This document shows, in pieces, positions 18,696-30,033 of a stretch of 64,000 nt of DNA; the first letter of the stretch is position 1, and every line of letters starts with the position of its first letter. The notes beneath the pieces were generated by a model that was given only the letters and a program-made list of their open reading frames with translations, did not search any database and was not told the DNA's origin. Origin of the DNA: Hyphomicrobiales bacterium (GTDB lineage Bacteria > Pseudomonadota > Alphaproteobacteria > Rhizobiales > Rhizobiaceae); contig UCMT01000055.1 in assembly GCA_900473795.1 (NCBI GenBank), forward strand, positions 62,001 to 126,000, written 5' to 3'. The translations under genes and the position numbers were made by a program.

Positions 18696-19370
18696 ATGAC
18701 CAGGCCGGAACAGGAAGCAAGCAAGGGAAGTTGGGCAGGAACTGCCGGTCCTACGGCTGATTCTCCGGCCGGTAGCGATCAGTACGGCATGGCTGAGTGG
18801 CTGAAGGATATGTCGAAGGCGCCGTTGCACCCGCTGATGCAGAATCCGGCGGCAGCGATGGCGGCGGCAACGGCGATCGGTTTCGGCATGACCACCCATA
18901 TCGCCGGCGTCATGTTCGGCGCGATGCAGGGCATGACCAGGACGGCGCAGAAAACCGCCACCGCGACGGACGAGACGCCTGTGGCGGAAGCCGCCGAACC
19001 GGTGGCCAGCGTTGCCGAGGTGGCGGATGTCGCACCAGCGACGAAAACCGAGACGCCAGCCAAGGCTCCGGTCAAGTCGAAACCGGTGAAGGCAGAACCG
19101 GCCAAGGCCGCACCGGTCAAGGCGGGCAAGCCTGAGCAGCAGAAGGCTGCGGCTCGCATCGTCGAAACGCAGGCGGACGACCTGAAGCGGATTTCGGGCA
19201 TCGGTCCAAAGCTGGAGCAGGTGCTGAACGGCATGGGTGTGCGGCGTTATGCGGATGTCGCGGCGTGGAGCGACAAGGACGTGAAGCGTTTCGACGAGCA
19301 GCTCGGTTTTGGCGGACGCATCGTGCGGGATGGCTGGGTCGAGCAGGCAAAGACCCTGATGAAGGGTTGA
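18696..19370 (+). CDS. Helix-hairpin-helix protein of the nuo operon (NuoE C-domain paralogue)
   Basis: The product is 224 residues. Residues 1-45 are polar. A hydrophobic, Ala/Gly/Met-rich stretch at about 48-75 (PAAAMAAATAIGFGMTTHIA) could be a membrane segment. Residues 80-155 form an Ala/Pro/Lys/Thr-rich linker. The final 65 residues (DDLKRISGIGPKLEQVLNGM onward, ending RDGWVEQAKTLMKG) align with the C-terminal domain of the NuoE encoded here. Both contain LK-ISG-GPK, a -YA-VA-W segment and the RI-RD-WV-QAK ending. It sits between nuoF and nuoG, so it is co-transcribed with complex I. It may be an assembly or anchoring factor, but this is speculation. Confidence 0.8.
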   Translation: MTRPEQEASKGSWAGTAGPTADSPAGSDQYGMAEWLKDMSKAPLHPLMQNPAAAMAAATAIGFGMTTHIAGVMFGAMQGMTRTAQKTATATDETPVAEAAEPVASVAEVADVAPATKTETPAKAPVKSKPVKAEPAKAAPVKAGKPEQQKAAARIVETQADDLKRISGIGPKLEQVLNGMGVRRYADVAAWSDKDVKRFDEQLGFGGRIVRDGWVEQAKTLMKG

Positions 19371-19483
19371 GATTGAGTTTGGAGCGGCGGCCGGTAGCGG
19401 TTTCCGTTCAAGAGGTTAGCGTGCCTTTATAATATCGGTTCGCCGCTTTGGCTGGCGAATGAACGACAGGATTGAGTGCGAAG

Positions 19484-21565
19484 ATGGCAAAGCTGAAAGT
19501 CGACGGAAAAGAGATCGAGGTCCCGGATCATTTCACGCTGCTGCAGGCGTGCGAGGAAGCCGGCGCCGAGGTTCCGCGCTTCTGTTTCCACGAGCGGCTG
19601 TCGGTCGCCGGAAACTGCCGCATGTGTCTGATCGAAGTGAAGGGCGGGCCACCGAAGCCGGCAGCGTCCTGCGCCATGGGCGTGCGCGACCTGCGCCCCG
19701 GCCCGAACGGCGAGGCGCCGGAAGTCTTCACGACCACGCCAATGGTCAAGAAGGCGCGTGAAGGCGTGATGGAATTCCTGCTGATCAACCATCCGCTCGA
19801 CTGCCCGATCTGCGACCAGGGCGGCGAATGCGACCTGCAGGACCAGGCCATGGCCTTCGGCGTCGATTCGACCCGCTACAATGAGAACAAGCGCGCCGTC
19901 GAAGACAAGTATATCGGCCCGCTGGTCAAGACCGTGATGAACCGCTGCATCCACTGCACGCGCTGCGTCCGCTTCACCACCGAAGTTGCCGGCATTGCCG
20001 AACTCGGCCTGATCGGCCGCGGCGAAGATGCCGAAATCACCACCTATCTCGAACAGGCGATGACTTCTGAACTGCAGGGCAACGTTGTTGACCTCTGCCC
20101 GGTCGGTGCTCTGACCTCGAAGCCCTACGCCTTCAACGCCCGCCCATGGGAACTCGGCAAGACCGAATCGATCGACGTCATGGATGCCGTCGGCTCGGCG
20201 ATCCGCGTCGATACGCGCGGCCGCGAAGTGATGCGCGTCATGCCGCGCGTCAACGAGGAGATCAACGAAGAGTGGATTTCCGACAAGACCCGCTTCATCT
20301 GGGATGGCCTGAAGACGCAGCGTCTCGACCGCCCCTATGTGAAGAAGGACGGCCGTCTGCAGCCTGCGAGCTGGAACGAGGCCTTTGCCGCGATCAAGGC
20401 TGCGGTTGCCAAGACCAGCGGCGACAAGATCGGCGCGATCGCCGGCGATCTGGCCTCGGTCGAGGAAATGTATGCGCTCAAGGAACTGATCTCTTCGCTC
20501 GGTTCGAAGAACATCGACTGCCGTCAGGATGGCGCAGCGCTCGATCCGGCGTTCGGCCGTTCGAGCTACCTCTTCAACCCGACGATCCAGGGCATCGAAA
20601 GCGCCGACGCGCTGCTGATCATCGGTTCGAATCCGCGTTTCGAAGCGTCCGTGCTCAACGCTCGCATCCGCAAGCGCTTCCGCATGGCCAATTTCCCGAT
20701 CGGCGTGATCGGCGAGCAGGGCGAGCTGCGTTATTCCTACGAATATCTCGGAGCCGGCACCGATACGCTGGCCGAACTGGTCGCCGGCAAGGGCAAGTTC
20801 CTGAGCGTCTTGAAGAAGGCGCAGCGCCCGATGATCATCGTCGGTCAGGGTGCGATTTCGGGTGGCAACGGCGCGTCGGTTCTTGCAGCGGCAGCCAAGC
20901 TCGCGGGCGCCGTTGGTGCGGTCACGGCTGACTGGAATGGTTTTGCCGTTCTGCACACCGCCGCCGCCCGCGTCGGTGGCCTCGATCTCGGTTTCGTGCC
21001 GGGTGAGGGGGGCAAGACTGCCGCCGAAATGCTGACGGGCACGGACGTGCTCTTCCTGCTCGGCGCCGATGAGATGGATTTCTCGGCCAAGACCGCCGGC
21101 TTCACCGTCTATATCGGTTCGCATGGCGACGAAGGTGCGCATGGTGCCGACGTCATCCTGCCGGCTGCGACCTATACGGAAAAGTCCGGTACCTGGGTCA
21201 ACACCGAAGGCCGGGTCCAGATGGGCAACCGCGCCGGCTTTGCGCCGGGCGATGCGCGCGAGGACTGGGCGATCATCCGCGCCCTGTCGGACGTGCTCGG
21301 CAAGCGCCTGCCGTTCGATTCGCTGAGTGAACTGCGCGCAAAGCTCTATGCGGCGCACCCGCATTTCGCCGAGATCGATACGATTGCACCTGCCGCCAGC
21401 GGTGAAATTGCCGCACTGGCACAAAAAGCCGGTGAGATGGCCAAATCGGTATTTGCGTCTCCGGTCAAAGACTTCTATTTGACGAACCCGATAGCACGCG
21501 CATCCGCCGTCATGGCCGAATGTTCGGCTTTGGCACGCAACAACTTCAAAGCTGCGGCGGAATGA
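19484..21565 (+). CDS. nuoG: NADH-quinone oxidoreductase subunit G
   Basis: This 693-residue, 75-kDa subunit binds several iron-sulfur clusters. The N-terminal ferredoxin domain carries CFHERLSVAGNCRMC for N1b. HPLDCPICDQGGECDLQ supplies the His/Cys-ligated N5, and CIHCTRCVRF plus CPVGAL supply N4. The rest is a molybdopterin-oxidoreductase-like domain without cofactor ligands. The ATG at 19484 gives MAKLKVDGKEIEVPD, the family start; an in-frame TTG four codons earlier is not needed. A 113-base gap precedes it. Confidence 0.97.
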   Translation: MAKLKVDGKEIEVPDHFTLLQACEEAGAEVPRFCFHERLSVAGNCRMCLIEVKGGPPKPAASCAMGVRDLRPGPNGEAPEVFTTTPMVKKAREGVMEFLLINHPLDCPICDQGGECDLQDQAMAFGVDSTRYNENKRAVEDKYIGPLVKTVMNRCIHCTRCVRFTTEVAGIAELGLIGRGEDAEITTYLEQAMTSELQGNVVDLCPVGALTSKPYAFNARPWELGKTESIDVMDAVGSAIRVDTRGREVMRVMPRVNEEINEEWISDKTRFIWDGLKTQRLDRPYVKKDGRLQPASWNEAFAAIKAAVAKTSGDKIGAIAGDLASVEEMYALKELISSLGSKNIDCRQDGAALDPAFGRSSYLFNPTIQGIESADALLIIGSNPRFEASVLNARIRKRFRMANFPIGVIGEQGELRYSYEYLGAGTDTLAELVAGKGKFLSVLKKAQRPMIIVGQGAISGGNGASVLAAAAKLAGAVGAVTADWNGFAVLHTAAARVGGLDLGFVPGEGGKTAAEMLTGTDVLFLLGADEMDFSAKTAGFTVYIGSHGDEGAHGADVILPAATYTEKSGTWVNTEGRVQMGNRAGFAPGDAREDWAIIRALSDVLGKRLPFDSLSELRAKLYAAHPHFAEIDTIAPAASGEIAALAQKAGEMAKSVFASPVKDFYLTNPIARASAVMAECSALARNNFKAAAE

Positions 21566-21586
21566 GCGCGAGGGAATAAGACGAAA

Positions 21587-22630
21587 ATGGACGCTTTCAT
21601 TTCGACCTATGTGTGGCCAACGGCCCTCATGATCGCCCAGTCGCTGCTGCTGCTGGTCGCTCTCCTGATCTTCATCGCCTATATTCTGCTCGCTGACCGC
21701 AAGATCTGGGCCGCCGTGCAGATGCGCCGTGGACCGAATGTGGTAGGCCCCTGGGGACTTTTCCAGTCCTTCGCCGATCTTTTGAAGTTCGTCTTCAAGG
21801 AGCCGGTGATCCCGGCCGGCTCGAACAAGGTGCTGTTCCTGCTGGCGCCGCTGGTTTCCGTCACCTTGGCGCTGGCCGCCTGGGCCGTCATTCCGCTCAA
21901 TGCGAACTGGGTGATGGCAAATATCAATGTCGGCATTCTCTACGTGTTCGCCATTTCTTCGCTTGAAGTCTATGGCGTCATCATCGGCGGCTGGGCATCG
22001 AACTCGAAATATCCGTTCCTCAGCGCGTTGCGCTCGGCAGCGCAGATGGTCTCCTACGAAGTCTCGATCGGCTTCGTCATCGTCACCGTCCTGTTGTGCG
22101 CCGGCTCGCTGAACCTGACGGATATCGTCAATTCGCAGCGTGACGGCCTCGGCACGATGATCGGGCTGCCCGGCTCGTTCCTCGATTGGTACTGGCTGCC
22201 GCTGTTTCCGATGTTCATCGTCTTCTTCATCTCGGCGCTGGCTGAAACCAACCGTCCGCCCTTCGATCTCGTCGAAGCGGAATCGGAACTGGTTGCCGGC
22301 TTCATGGTCGAATACGGCTCGACCCCGTACATGATGTTCATGCTCGGCGAATATGCCGCCATCTGCATGATGTGTGCGCTGACGACGATCCTGTTCCTCG
22401 GCGGCTGGCTGCCTCCGGTCGATGTCTGGTTCCTCAATTGGGTCCCGGGCGTCATCTGGTTCGTCCTGAAAGCCTCGATGGTGTTCTTCATGTTCGCCAT
22501 GGTGAAGGCTTTCGTGCCGCGCTACCGCTACGACCAGCTGATGCGGCTTGGCTGGAAGGTCTTCCTTCCGTTGTCGCTCGCGATGGTCTTCATTGTTGCA
22601 GTCGTGCTGAAACTGGTGGTGTGGGCCTGA
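21587..22630 (+). CDS. nuoH: NADH-quinone oxidoreductase subunit H
   Basis: This 347-residue membrane subunit has eight predicted transmembrane helices and forms the entry of the quinone channel. Conserved marks are [20 protein letters not shown] in the first cytoplasmic loop, the acidic loop [20 protein letters not shown], and [17 protein letters not shown]. It lies 21 bases after nuoG. Confidence 0.97.
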   Translation: MDAFISTYVWPTALMIAQSLLLLVALLIFIAYILLADRKIWAAVQMRRGPNVVGPWGLFQSFADLLKFVFKEPVIPAGSNKVLFLLAPLVSVTLALAAWAVIPLNANWVMANINVGILYVFAISSLEVYGVIIGGWASNSKYPFLSALRSAAQMVSYEVSIGFVIVTVLLCAGSLNLTDIVNSQRDGLGTMIGLPGSFLDWYWLPLFPMFIVFFISALAETNRPPFDLVEAESELVAGFMVEYGSTPYMMFMLGEYAAICMMCALTTILFLGGWLPPVDVWFLNWVPGVIWFVLKASMVFFMFAMVKAFVPRYRYDQLMRLGWKVFLPLSLAMVFIVAVVLKLVVWA

Positions 22631-22694
22631 TGTCCGTTTCCCGTTTCGCAATATTCGCCGGCGCCTCCCAGGCCGGCATGTTTGGAGGTTGATG

Positions 22695-23186
22695 ATGGCA
22701 AGTCTGTCGCAAGCCGTCAGTTCGCTGTTCCTCAAGGAATTCGTCGGCGCGTTCTTCCTGTCGATGCGCTATTTCTTCGCACCGAAGTCGACGCTGAACT
22801 ATCCGTTCGAAAAAGGCCCCGTCAGCCCGCGCTTCCGCGGCGAGCATGCGCTGCGCCGCTATCCGAACGGCGAAGAGCGCTGCATTGCCTGCAAGCTGTG
22901 CGAGGCGATCTGTCCTGCCCAGGCGATCACCATCGAAGCCGGCCCGCGCCGCAACGATGGCACGCGCCGCACGGTCCGCTACGACATCGATATGGTGAAG
23001 TGCATCTATTGCGGTTTCTGCCAGGAAGCCTGTCCGGTGGACGCGATCGTCGAAGGCCCGAACTTCGAGTTCGCCACCGAGACGCGCGAAGAGCTCTACT
23101 ACGACAAGGATCGTCTTCTTGCCAACGGCGATCGTTGGGAGCGGGAAATCGCCCGCAACATCGCAATGGACTCGCCCTACCGCTGA
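22695..23186 (+). CDS. nuoI: NADH-quinone oxidoreductase subunit I
   Basis: This 163-residue, 23-kDa ferredoxin-like subunit carries clusters N6a and N6b in two 4Fe-4S motifs, [15 protein letters not shown] (about residues 62-76) and [15 protein letters not shown] (about 101-115). The sequence context is TTG ATG ATG GCA. The second ATG (22695) is six bases after GGAGG and gives [13 protein letters not shown], the start used in related species. The ATG at 22692 would add one Met. Confidence 0.96.
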   Translation: MASLSQAVSSLFLKEFVGAFFLSMRYFFAPKSTLNYPFEKGPVSPRFRGEHALRRYPNGEERCIACKLCEAICPAQAITIEAGPRRNDGTRRTVRYDIDMVKCIYCGFCQEACPVDAIVEGPNFEFATETREELYYDKDRLLANGDRWEREIARNIAMDSPYR

Positions 23187-23203
23187 GACTGTTGGAAAGA
23201 CGG

Positions 23204-23224
23204 CGCCTGCCTCGTCGGCAGGCG
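23204..23224 (+). other. Intercistronic hairpin between nuoI and nuoJ
   Basis: CGCCTGCC and GGCAGGCG pair around a five-base loop. No T run follows closely, so it is not an obvious terminator. It lies in a 137-base gap, the longest inside the core nuo operon apart from the inserted genes, and may be a processing or attenuation site. Confidence 0.45.
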
Positions 23225-23323
23225 TAAAACAGATTTTGGGCGTGGCCGGGAAACCCGGTTCGCCAGTGGGAAGGGTGGCCTGTCGGTCATGCCTGCCCGG
23301 GGAAGACGAAAAAGGCACCGATC

Positions 23324-23938
23324 ATGGGTCTGCAGGCTCTTTTTTTCTATCTTTTTTCATTCGTCGCGGTTGCGTCGGCGTTCATGGTCATTTCCGCGCG
23401 GAATCCGGTTTATTCCGTGCTGTTCCTGATCCTGACGTTCTTCAACGCGGCCGGTCTGTTCCTTCTGACCGGAGCCGAGTTCCTCGCGATGATCCTGCTG
23501 GTCGTCTATATCGGCGCAGTTGCGGTTCTCTTCCTCTTCGTCGTGATGATGCTCGACATCGATTTCACCGAATTGAGGGCAGGGGTGCTCGACTATGCAC
23601 CGGTCGGCGCGCTGATCGGCCTGGTGCTCGCAGCTGAACTGATCATCGTGGTCGGCGGAAGCACGCTCTCGCCGGAAATCGCCAAGTCGATTTCGATGCC
23701 GATCCCGGCGATCACGGAGCGGACCAACACGGCAGCGCTCGGTGACGTGCTCTACACGCACTATGTCTACTTCTTCCAGATCGCTGGCCTGGTTCTGCTG
23801 GTGGCAATGATCGGCGCCATCGTGCTGACGCTGCGCCATCGCGAGAACATCAAGCGCCAGGACATTCCCACACAGGTTGCCCGCTCGCCGAAGACCGCTG
23901 TCGAAGTGGTCAAGGTCAAGTCGGGTCAGGGCCTTTAA
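23324..23938 (+). CDS. nuoJ: NADH-quinone oxidoreductase subunit J
   Basis: This 204-residue membrane subunit has five predicted helices. It contains the conserved helix-3 segment [28 protein letters not shown], which has the pi-bulge region implicated in coupling and the Glu of the buried proton path. The C-terminal tail is basic. The ATG at 23324 is preceded by a weak ribosome site. Confidence 0.96.
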   Translation: MGLQALFFYLFSFVAVASAFMVISARNPVYSVLFLILTFFNAAGLFLLTGAEFLAMILLVVYIGAVAVLFLFVVMMLDIDFTELRAGVLDYAPVGALIGLVLAAELIIVVGGSTLSPEIAKSISMPIPAITERTNTAALGDVLYTHYVYFFQIAGLVLLVAMIGAIVLTLRHRENIKRQDIPTQVARSPKTAVEVVKVKSGQGL

Positions 23939-23966
23939 GACGGACGCGGGTCAAGGAACAATCATC

Positions 23967-24275
23967 ATGGAAATCGGTATTTCCCACTATCTGACCGTCA
24001 GCGCCATCCTGTTCACGCTCGGCGTCTTCGGCATCTTCCTCAACCGGAAGAACGTCATCATCATCCTGATGTCGGTGGAACTCATCCTGCTGGCGGTGAA
24101 CATCAACATGGTCGCCTTTTCGTCGTTCCTGGGCGACATCACCGGCCAGGTGTTCGCCTTGTTCATTCTGACCGTCGCGGCCGCGGAAGCCGCCATCGGT
24201 CTTGCAATTCTCGTCGTCTTCTACCGCAACCGCGGCTCGATCGCCGTCGAAGACGTCAACATGATGAAGGGTTGA
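23967..24275 (+). CDS. nuoK: NADH-quinone oxidoreductase subunit K
   Basis: This 102-residue, three-helix subunit is homologous to Mrp antiporter subunit C. The two conserved membrane Glu are visible in [17 protein letters not shown] and [17 protein letters not shown]. The start [19 protein letters not shown] matches the family. It is the second of the small antiporter-linked subunits of the operon, 28 bases after nuoJ. Confidence 0.96.
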   Translation: MEIGISHYLTVSAILFTLGVFGIFLNRKNVIIILMSVELILLAVNINMVAFSSFLGDITGQVFALFILTVAAAEAAIGLAILVVFYRNRGSIAVEDVNMMKG

Positions 24276-24282
24276 GCGGGCC

Positions 24283-26280
24283 ATGAATACGATTATTCAA
24301 GCCATCGTCTTCCTGCCGCTGATCGGCTTCCTGATCGCGGGCCTGTTCGGCACCTCGATCGGTGCCAAGGCGTCGGAATATGTCACCAGCGGCTTCATGG
24401 TCATTGTCGCCGTGCTGTCGTGGTTCGTCTTCTTCAACGTCGCGCTCGGCGAGACGGAGATGATCAAGGTCGCGGTGATGCGCTGGATCCAGTCCGGCAG
24501 CTTCGATGCCGAGTGGGCGTTCCGCGTCGATACGCTGACGGCGGTGATGTTCGTCGTCGTCAATACGGTGTCGTGCCTGGTTCACATCTATTCGATCGGC
24601 TACATGCACCACGATCCGAACCGGCCGCGCTTCTTTGCCTATCTTTCGCTGTTCACCTTCGCAATGCTGATGCTGATCACGTCTGACAACTTGCTGCAGA
24701 TGTTCTTCGGCTGGGAAGGCGTGGGTCTCGCGTCCTATCTGCTGATCGGCTTCTGGTACAAGAAGCCGTCGGCAAATGCTGCGGCGATCAAGGCCTTCAT
24801 CGTCAACCGCGTCGGCGACTTCGGCTTTGCACTCGGCATCTTCGGTGTCTTCGTGCTGTTCGGCTCGATCAGTTTCGAAACGATCTTCGCAACGGCCGCA
24901 AGCTATCTGCCGGCCGAAGGCGCCCATGAGGGCGGCGAGGCCGTCATCAACCTGTTCGGCATGCATCTCGACAAGGCCCACGCCGTTACCGCCATCTGCC
25001 TGCTGCTGTTCATGGGCGCGATGGGCAAGTCGGCGCAGTTCCTGCTGCACACCTGGCTGCCGGACGCGATGGAAGGCCCGACACCCGTTTCGGCCCTCAT
25101 CCATGCCGCAACCATGGTCACCGCCGGCGTCTTTCTTGTCGCGCGCATGTCGCCGCTGTTCGAACTGTCCCATACGGCACTGATGGTCGTGACCATCATT
25201 GGCGCGATCACCGCCTTCTTCGCGGCGACCGTCGGTCTCGTCCAGAACGACATCAAGCGCGTCATCGCCTATTCGACCTGCTCGCAGCTCGGCTACATGT
25301 TCGTGGCGCTCGGCACAGGCGCCTATGGCGCTGGCATCTTCCACCTGTTCACGCACGCCTTCTTCAAGGCCCTCCTGTTCCTTTGCGCCGGCTCGGTCAT
25401 CCATGCCGTCGATGGCGAACAGGATATGCGCTACATGGGTGGCCTGCGTCCGCACATCAAATGGACCTTTTGGATGATGCTGATCGGCACGCTGGCGATT
25501 ACCGGCGTCGGCATTCCCTTCTCGGGAATCGGCTTTGCCGGCTTCATCTCCAAGGATATCATCATCGAGGCGGCCTACGCGGCGCATTCGCCGGTCTCCG
25601 GCTTCGCCTTCTCGCTGCTGGTGATTGCCGCCTGCTTTACCAGCTTCTATTCCTGGCGCCTGATGTTCATGACGTTCTATGGCAAGCCGCGCGCGAGCCA
25701 CGAGGTCATGCACCATGTGCATGAATCGCCGATGGTCATGCTGGTGCCGCTGTTCCTTCTGGCTGTCGGCGCAGTTGCCGCCGGCATGGCGCTTGAAGGA
25801 CGTTTCTACGGTCACGAATATGCGGAGTTCTGGCGGGGAGCGCTCTTTACCTCGCCTGAAAACGAGTTGCTCGAGCATTTCCATCACGTGCCGGCATTGG
25901 TCGCCCTGAGCCCGTTCATCGCGATGATTCTCGGCTTCGTGACCGCCTGGTACATGTACATCCGCTCGCCTGAAACACCGAAATACCTGGCCAATCAGCA
26001 CCGTGTTCTCTACCAGTTCCTGCTGAACAAGTGGTACTTCGACGAGATCTACGACTTCCTGTTCGTCCGTCCGGCCAAGCGCATCGGCACCTTCCTGTGG
26101 AAGGAAGGTGACGGCAGGGTCATCGACGGCTTTGGCCCGAACGGCATTGCCGCGCGCGTCATGGACGTCACCGACCGCGTCGTCCGCCTGCAGACCGGTT
26201 ACCTCTATCACTATGCCTTCGTGATGCTGATCGGCATTGCGGCGCTCGTTACCTGGATGATGCTCGGGAGCTCCTTCTGA
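24283..26280 (+). CDS. nuoL: NADH-quinone oxidoreductase subunit L
   Basis: This 665-residue, antiporter-like proton-pumping subunit has about 16 helices and the long lateral helix at the C terminus. Family marks include [58 protein letters not shown] with the key Lys and His, and [17 protein letters not shown]. It lies 7 bases after nuoK, and its stop codon overlaps the nuoM start. Confidence 0.97.
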   Translation: MNTIIQAIVFLPLIGFLIAGLFGTSIGAKASEYVTSGFMVIVAVLSWFVFFNVALGETEMIKVAVMRWIQSGSFDAEWAFRVDTLTAVMFVVVNTVSCLVHIYSIGYMHHDPNRPRFFAYLSLFTFAMLMLITSDNLLQMFFGWEGVGLASYLLIGFWYKKPSANAAAIKAFIVNRVGDFGFALGIFGVFVLFGSISFETIFATAASYLPAEGAHEGGEAVINLFGMHLDKAHAVTAICLLLFMGAMGKSAQFLLHTWLPDAMEGPTPVSALIHAATMVTAGVFLVARMSPLFELSHTALMVVTIIGAITAFFAATVGLVQNDIKRVIAYSTCSQLGYMFVALGTGAYGAGIFHLFTHAFFKALLFLCAGSVIHAVDGEQDMRYMGGLRPHIKWTFWMMLIGTLAITGVGIPFSGIGFAGFISKDIIIEAAYAAHSPVSGFAFSLLVIAACFTSFYSWRLMFMTFYGKPRASHEVMHHVHESPMVMLVPLFLLAVGAVAAGMALEGRFYGHEYAEFWRGALFTSPENELLEHFHHVPALVALSPFIAMILGFVTAWYMYIRSPETPKYLANQHRVLYQFLLNKWYFDEIYDFLFVRPAKRIGTFLWKEGDGRVIDGFGPNGIAARVMDVTDRVVRLQTGYLYHYAFVMLIGIAALVTWMMLGSSF

Positions 26281-27791
26281 TGACCGATTGGCCCATTCTT
26301 TCCGCGGTCACCTTCCTGCCGCTGGCCGGCGTTGTTGTTCTGCTTCTGATGCGTGAAGACAGCGCTTCCGGCCGCCGCAACATCCTGAACGTCTCGCTTT
26401 TCACGACGATCGCCACATTCCTTGTGTCGCTGTGGGTCTGGTGGGACTTCGACTACTCCAATCCCGACTTCCAGATGATCGAGAAGCATGCCTGGCTCGG
26501 CACCGGCATCTCCTATCATCTCGGCGTTGACGGCATTTCGGTGTTGTTTGTCGTGCTGTCGGCGTTCCTGATGCCCTTCTGCGTGCTGGCGAGCTGGGTG
26601 ACCATCGAGAAGCGTCTGAAACAGTACATGATCGCCTTCCTGCTTCTGGAAGTGTTCATGGTCGGCGTCTTCGTATCGCTCGATATCGTGCTCTTCTACG
26701 TCTTCTTCGAAGCCGGTCTCATCCCGATGTTCATCATCATCGGCGTCTGGGGCGGCAAGGATCGCGTCTACGCGTCCTACAAGTTCTTCCTCTATACGCT
26801 GCTCGGCTCGGTGCTGATGCTGCTCGCCATCATGGCGATGTACTGGCAGGCCGGCACGACGGACATTGCCGAACTTCTTGCCTATAACTTCCCGCGTCAG
26901 ATGCAGACCTGGCTATGGCTCGCTTTCTTCGCCTCCTTCGCAGTGAAGATGCCGATGTGGCCGGTGCATACCTGGCTTCCCGATGCGCACGTCCAGGCGC
27001 CGACGGCCGGTTCGGTGATCCTGGCGGGTATCCTCTTGAAGCTCGGCGGCTACGGCTTCCTGCGCTTTTCGCTGCCGATGTTCCCGCTGGCGTCGGAATA
27101 TTTTGCGCCGATGGTGTTCTCGCTGTCGATTGTCGCCATCATCTACACCTCGCTGGTCGCGATGATGCAGTCCGACATCAAGAAGCTGATCGCCTATTCG
27201 TCGGTCGCCCACATGGGTTATGTGACGATGGGAATTTTCGCGGCCAATACGCAGGGCGTACAGGGTGCGATCTTCCAGATGCTGTCGCACGGCATCGTCT
27301 CGGGCGCGCTCTTCCTTTGCGTCGGTGTCGTCTATGACCGCACCCACACCCGCGAGATCAGCGCCTATGGCGGCCTCGTCAACAACATGCCGAAATATGC
27401 GGTCGCCTTCATGGTCTTCACCATGGCCAATGTCGGTCTTCCCGGCACCTCCGGCTTCGTCGGCGAAATCACCACGCTGCTCGGCGCGTTCCGGGCAAAC
27501 ACCTGGGTTGCCTTCTTCGCAACGAGCGGCGTCATTCTCTCGGCCTGCTACGCGCTCTGGCTCTATCGCCGGGTGATCTTCGGTGCACTCGAGAAGGACA
27601 GCCTGAAGTCGCTGCTCGACCTCTCGGGCCGCGAGAAGGTCATCCTCTATCCGCTGGTCGTGCTGACCATCTTCTTCGGTGTCTATCCGGCGCCGGTGTT
27701 CGACGCGACGGCAGCCTCGGTGGATCTCCTTGTGAACAACTACACTGCCGCCGTGCAGGCCGCGCAAGACGTTGCGCTTTCGGCGAAATGA
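26280..27791 (+). CDS. nuoM: NADH-quinone oxidoreductase subunit M
   Basis: This 503-residue, antiporter-like subunit has about 14 helices. Conserved segments are [19 protein letters not shown] with the essential Glu, [36 protein letters not shown] with the essential Lys and His, and [17 protein letters not shown]. It is coupled to nuoL by TGATG overlap. Confidence 0.97.
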   Translation: MTDWPILSAVTFLPLAGVVVLLLMREDSASGRRNILNVSLFTTIATFLVSLWVWWDFDYSNPDFQMIEKHAWLGTGISYHLGVDGISVLFVVLSAFLMPFCVLASWVTIEKRLKQYMIAFLLLEVFMVGVFVSLDIVLFYVFFEAGLIPMFIIIGVWGGKDRVYASYKFFLYTLLGSVLMLLAIMAMYWQAGTTDIAELLAYNFPRQMQTWLWLAFFASFAVKMPMWPVHTWLPDAHVQAPTAGSVILAGILLKLGGYGFLRFSLPMFPLASEYFAPMVFSLSIVAIIYTSLVAMMQSDIKKLIAYSSVAHMGYVTMGIFAANTQGVQGAIFQMLSHGIVSGALFLCVGVVYDRTHTREISAYGGLVNNMPKYAVAFMVFTMANVGLPGTSGFVGEITTLLGAFRANTWVAFFATSGVILSACYALWLYRRVIFGALEKDSLKSLLDLSGREKVILYPLVVLTIFFGVYPAPVFDATAASVDLLVNNYTAAVQAAQDVALSAK

Positions 27792-27809
27792 CGACAGGAC
27801 GGGATTGAA

Positions 27810-29252
27810 ATGACTACTGAAACATTCCTTGTTAGCCTGCACCTGTCGACGCCGGAGCTGATCCTTGCGATCGGCGCCATGGTCCTGTTGATGATCGGTG
27901 TCTTCTCGGGCGAAAAATCGTCCGGACTGGTCACCGGCCTTGCCGTTGGCCTGCTTGCCGTTTCGGGGGCCTGGCTGATCTGGCAGACCGGCGACGGTGA
28001 GGCCTATGGCGGCGTGTTCCTCTCCGACCCGTTCGCTAAGTTCATGAAGGTGCTGACGCTGGCCGGCTCCATGGTCACGCTGATCATGTCGGCGGGTGAG
28101 GCGCGCTCGGCGGGTATCGACCGCTTCGAATTTCCGGTGCTGGTCGTGCTGGCAACGCTCGGCATGCTGTTGATGATTTCGGCCAACGACCTCATCTCCG
28201 TCTATCTCGCGCTCGAACTGCAGTCGCTGGCGCTTTACGTCGTCGCTGCCATGCACCGCGACAACCTCCGTTCGACCGAAGCTGGCCTCAAATATTTCGT
28301 TCTCGGCGCCCTGTCGTCGGGCATGCTGCTCTATGGCATGTCGCTGGTTTACGGCTTCACCGGCCATACCGGCTTCGAGGCCATCGCGTCGGCTCTGTCG
28401 GGCGAAGGTCGTTCGCTCGGTCTGGTGTTCGGGCTCGTCTTCATTCTCGCCGGCGTCGCCTTCAAGATTTCGGCCGTTCCGTTCCACATGTGGACGCCGG
28501 ATGTCTATGAGGGGGCGCCGACGCCGGTCACGGCGTTCTTCGCCGCCGCGCCGAAGATCGCGGCGATGGCGATGCTCATCCGTCTGGTAATCACCCCATT
28601 CGAGCCGATCGTTGCCGACTGGCGCCAGATCGTCGTCTTCATCTCGATCGCTTCGATGCTGCTCGGCGCATTTGCGGCGATCGGCCAGAGGAACATCAAG
28701 CGACTGATGGCCTATTCGTCGATCGGTCATATGGGCTACGCGCTCGTCGGTCTTGCCAGCGGCTCGATGGCCGGTGTGCGCGGCGTTCTGATCTACATGC
28801 TGGTCTATATGGTCATGACGCTCGGCACCTTCGCTTGCATCATGGCGATGAAGCGCAAGGACGGCAATCACGTCGAAAACGTCGATGACCTTGCCGGCCT
28901 GTCGCAGACCAATCCCCTCATGGCGACGGTCTTGACGGTGATGATGTTCTCGCTGGCCGGCATTCCGCCGCTGGCAGGCTTCTTCGCCAAGTATTTCGTG
29001 TTCATGGCCGCGATCGAGGCGCAGCTTTACGCATTGGCGATCATCGGCGTTCTGGCTTCGGTCGTGGGTGCCTATTACTACCTGCGCGTCATCAAGCTGA
29101 TGTGGTTCGATGAAGCCAAGGGCGAGTTCGCGCGTCCGTCCGGCGTGCTGCGTCTCGTCTATGCTCTCTCCGGTCTGTTCGTGGCTGCCTATGTGCTGAT
29201 CGGTGGGCCGATCGGCACAGCGGCTGAAGTTGCAGCGCGGACCTTCTTTTGA
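27810..29252 (+). CDS. nuoN: NADH-quinone oxidoreductase subunit N
   Basis: This 480-residue, antiporter-like subunit is the third proton pump of complex I. Marks are [52 protein letters not shown], and [20 protein letters not shown]. It ends the nuo block. Its last four bases overlap the start of birA, so the operon clearly continues. Confidence 0.97.
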   Translation: MTTETFLVSLHLSTPELILAIGAMVLLMIGVFSGEKSSGLVTGLAVGLLAVSGAWLIWQTGDGEAYGGVFLSDPFAKFMKVLTLAGSMVTLIMSAGEARSAGIDRFEFPVLVVLATLGMLLMISANDLISVYLALELQSLALYVVAAMHRDNLRSTEAGLKYFVLGALSSGMLLYGMSLVYGFTGHTGFEAIASALSGEGRSLGLVFGLVFILAGVAFKISAVPFHMWTPDVYEGAPTPVTAFFAAAPKIAAMAMLIRLVITPFEPIVADWRQIVVFISIASMLLGAFAAIGQRNIKRLMAYSSIGHMGYALVGLASGSMAGVRGVLIYMLVYMVMTLGTFACIMAMKRKDGNHVENVDDLAGLSQTNPLMATVLTVMMFSLAGIPPLAGFFAKYFVFMAAIEAQLYALAIIGVLASVVGAYYYLRVIKLMWFDEAKGEFARPSGVLRLVYALSGLFVAAYVLIGGPIGTAAEVAARTFF

Positions 29253-30016
29253 CCGGCCAGGACCGGATCGGAAGGTTGTTGCTCGATGATTTCCGGCACA
29301 CCGCGCTTGGCGATGTCGGATCGACGAACACCGAATGCCTGATCCGCGCCCGCGCCGGTGATCCCGGACTGCACTGGATCACGGCGGCACGGCAGATCGA
29401 GGGGCGGGGGCGGCGCGGCCGCTCCTGGGCGTCGGAGCCGGGCAATCTCTATGCCTCGCTGCTGCTGATCGACCCGGCCCCGATGGACAAGCTTCATTCC
29501 CTGCCGCTGGCGGTCGCGGTCGCCGTGCATCGCGCGATTCAGGCGGTCATGCCGCCAGGATCCAATCCCGTATCGATCAAATGGCCGAACGACATACTGA
29601 TCGCCGGCAAGAAGTGCTGCGGTATCCTGCTCGAAGGCGAGGGATTGCCTGACGGCAGGCACGCGCTGGTTATTGGCTGCGGCATCAATGTCGCGCTGGC
29701 GCCCGACCACGGGCTCTATCCCGTCACCTGCCTGCAGGCGGAAGGGGCGGCGGTGTCGCCGGAAGAATTGTTTGCCCACCTGTTTCGCAGCATGGGCGAG
29801 GTATTGAGCATTTGGAACCACGGGCAGGGTATCGCCGAAATTATTGCCCAATGGCGGTCGGCGGCGGGCGGCATAGGCCAGAAGATCACGGTCAACCTGC
29901 CGGACCGCTCGCTTTCCGGACGGTTCGAAGGCATAGATGAAGAAGGCCGGCTGATGCTCGATATGGGCGCAGGCGTGGTCCACCGCATCGCCGCGGGCGA
30001 TGTATTCTTTGGATAA
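29249..30016 (+). CDS. birA: Biotin--[acetyl-CoA-carboxylase] ligase
   Basis: This 255-residue, single-domain biotin protein ligase lacks the N-terminal DNA-binding domain of enterobacterial BirA, so it cannot repress transcription in that manner. The substrate-binding segments are [32 protein letters not shown] (the biotinyl-AMP loop, about residues 53-69), [10 protein letters not shown] and [10 protein letters not shown]. It modifies the biotin carriers of acetyl-CoA, propionyl-CoA and pyruvate carboxylases. The start overlaps nuoN by four bases, a common rhizobial arrangement. Confidence 0.95.
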   Translation: MTGQDRIGRLLLDDFRHTALGDVGSTNTECLIRARAGDPGLHWITAARQIEGRGRRGRSWASEPGNLYASLLLIDPAPMDKLHSLPLAVAVAVHRAIQAVMPPGSNPVSIKWPNDILIAGKKCCGILLEGEGLPDGRHALVIGCGINVALAPDHGLYPVTCLQAEGAAVSPEELFAHLFRSMGEVLSIWNHGQGIAEIIAQWRSAAGGIGQKITVNLPDRSLSGRFEGIDEEGRLMLDMGAGVVHRIAAGDVFFG

Positions 30017-30033
30017 AAAGGCGCAATCATTCA

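Noticed and set aside
19427-22735. A minus-strand open frame of more than 1000 codons opposite nuoG and nuoH
   Set aside because: It is antisense to genes with clear iron-sulfur motifs. The encoded sequence is Arg/His/Asp-rich and low in complexity, as expected from reading GC-rich codons backwards.
24256-26211. A minus-strand open frame of about 650 codons opposite nuoL
   Set aside because: The same shadow effect: composition rich in Asp, His and Arg with no domain, opposite a conserved membrane protein.
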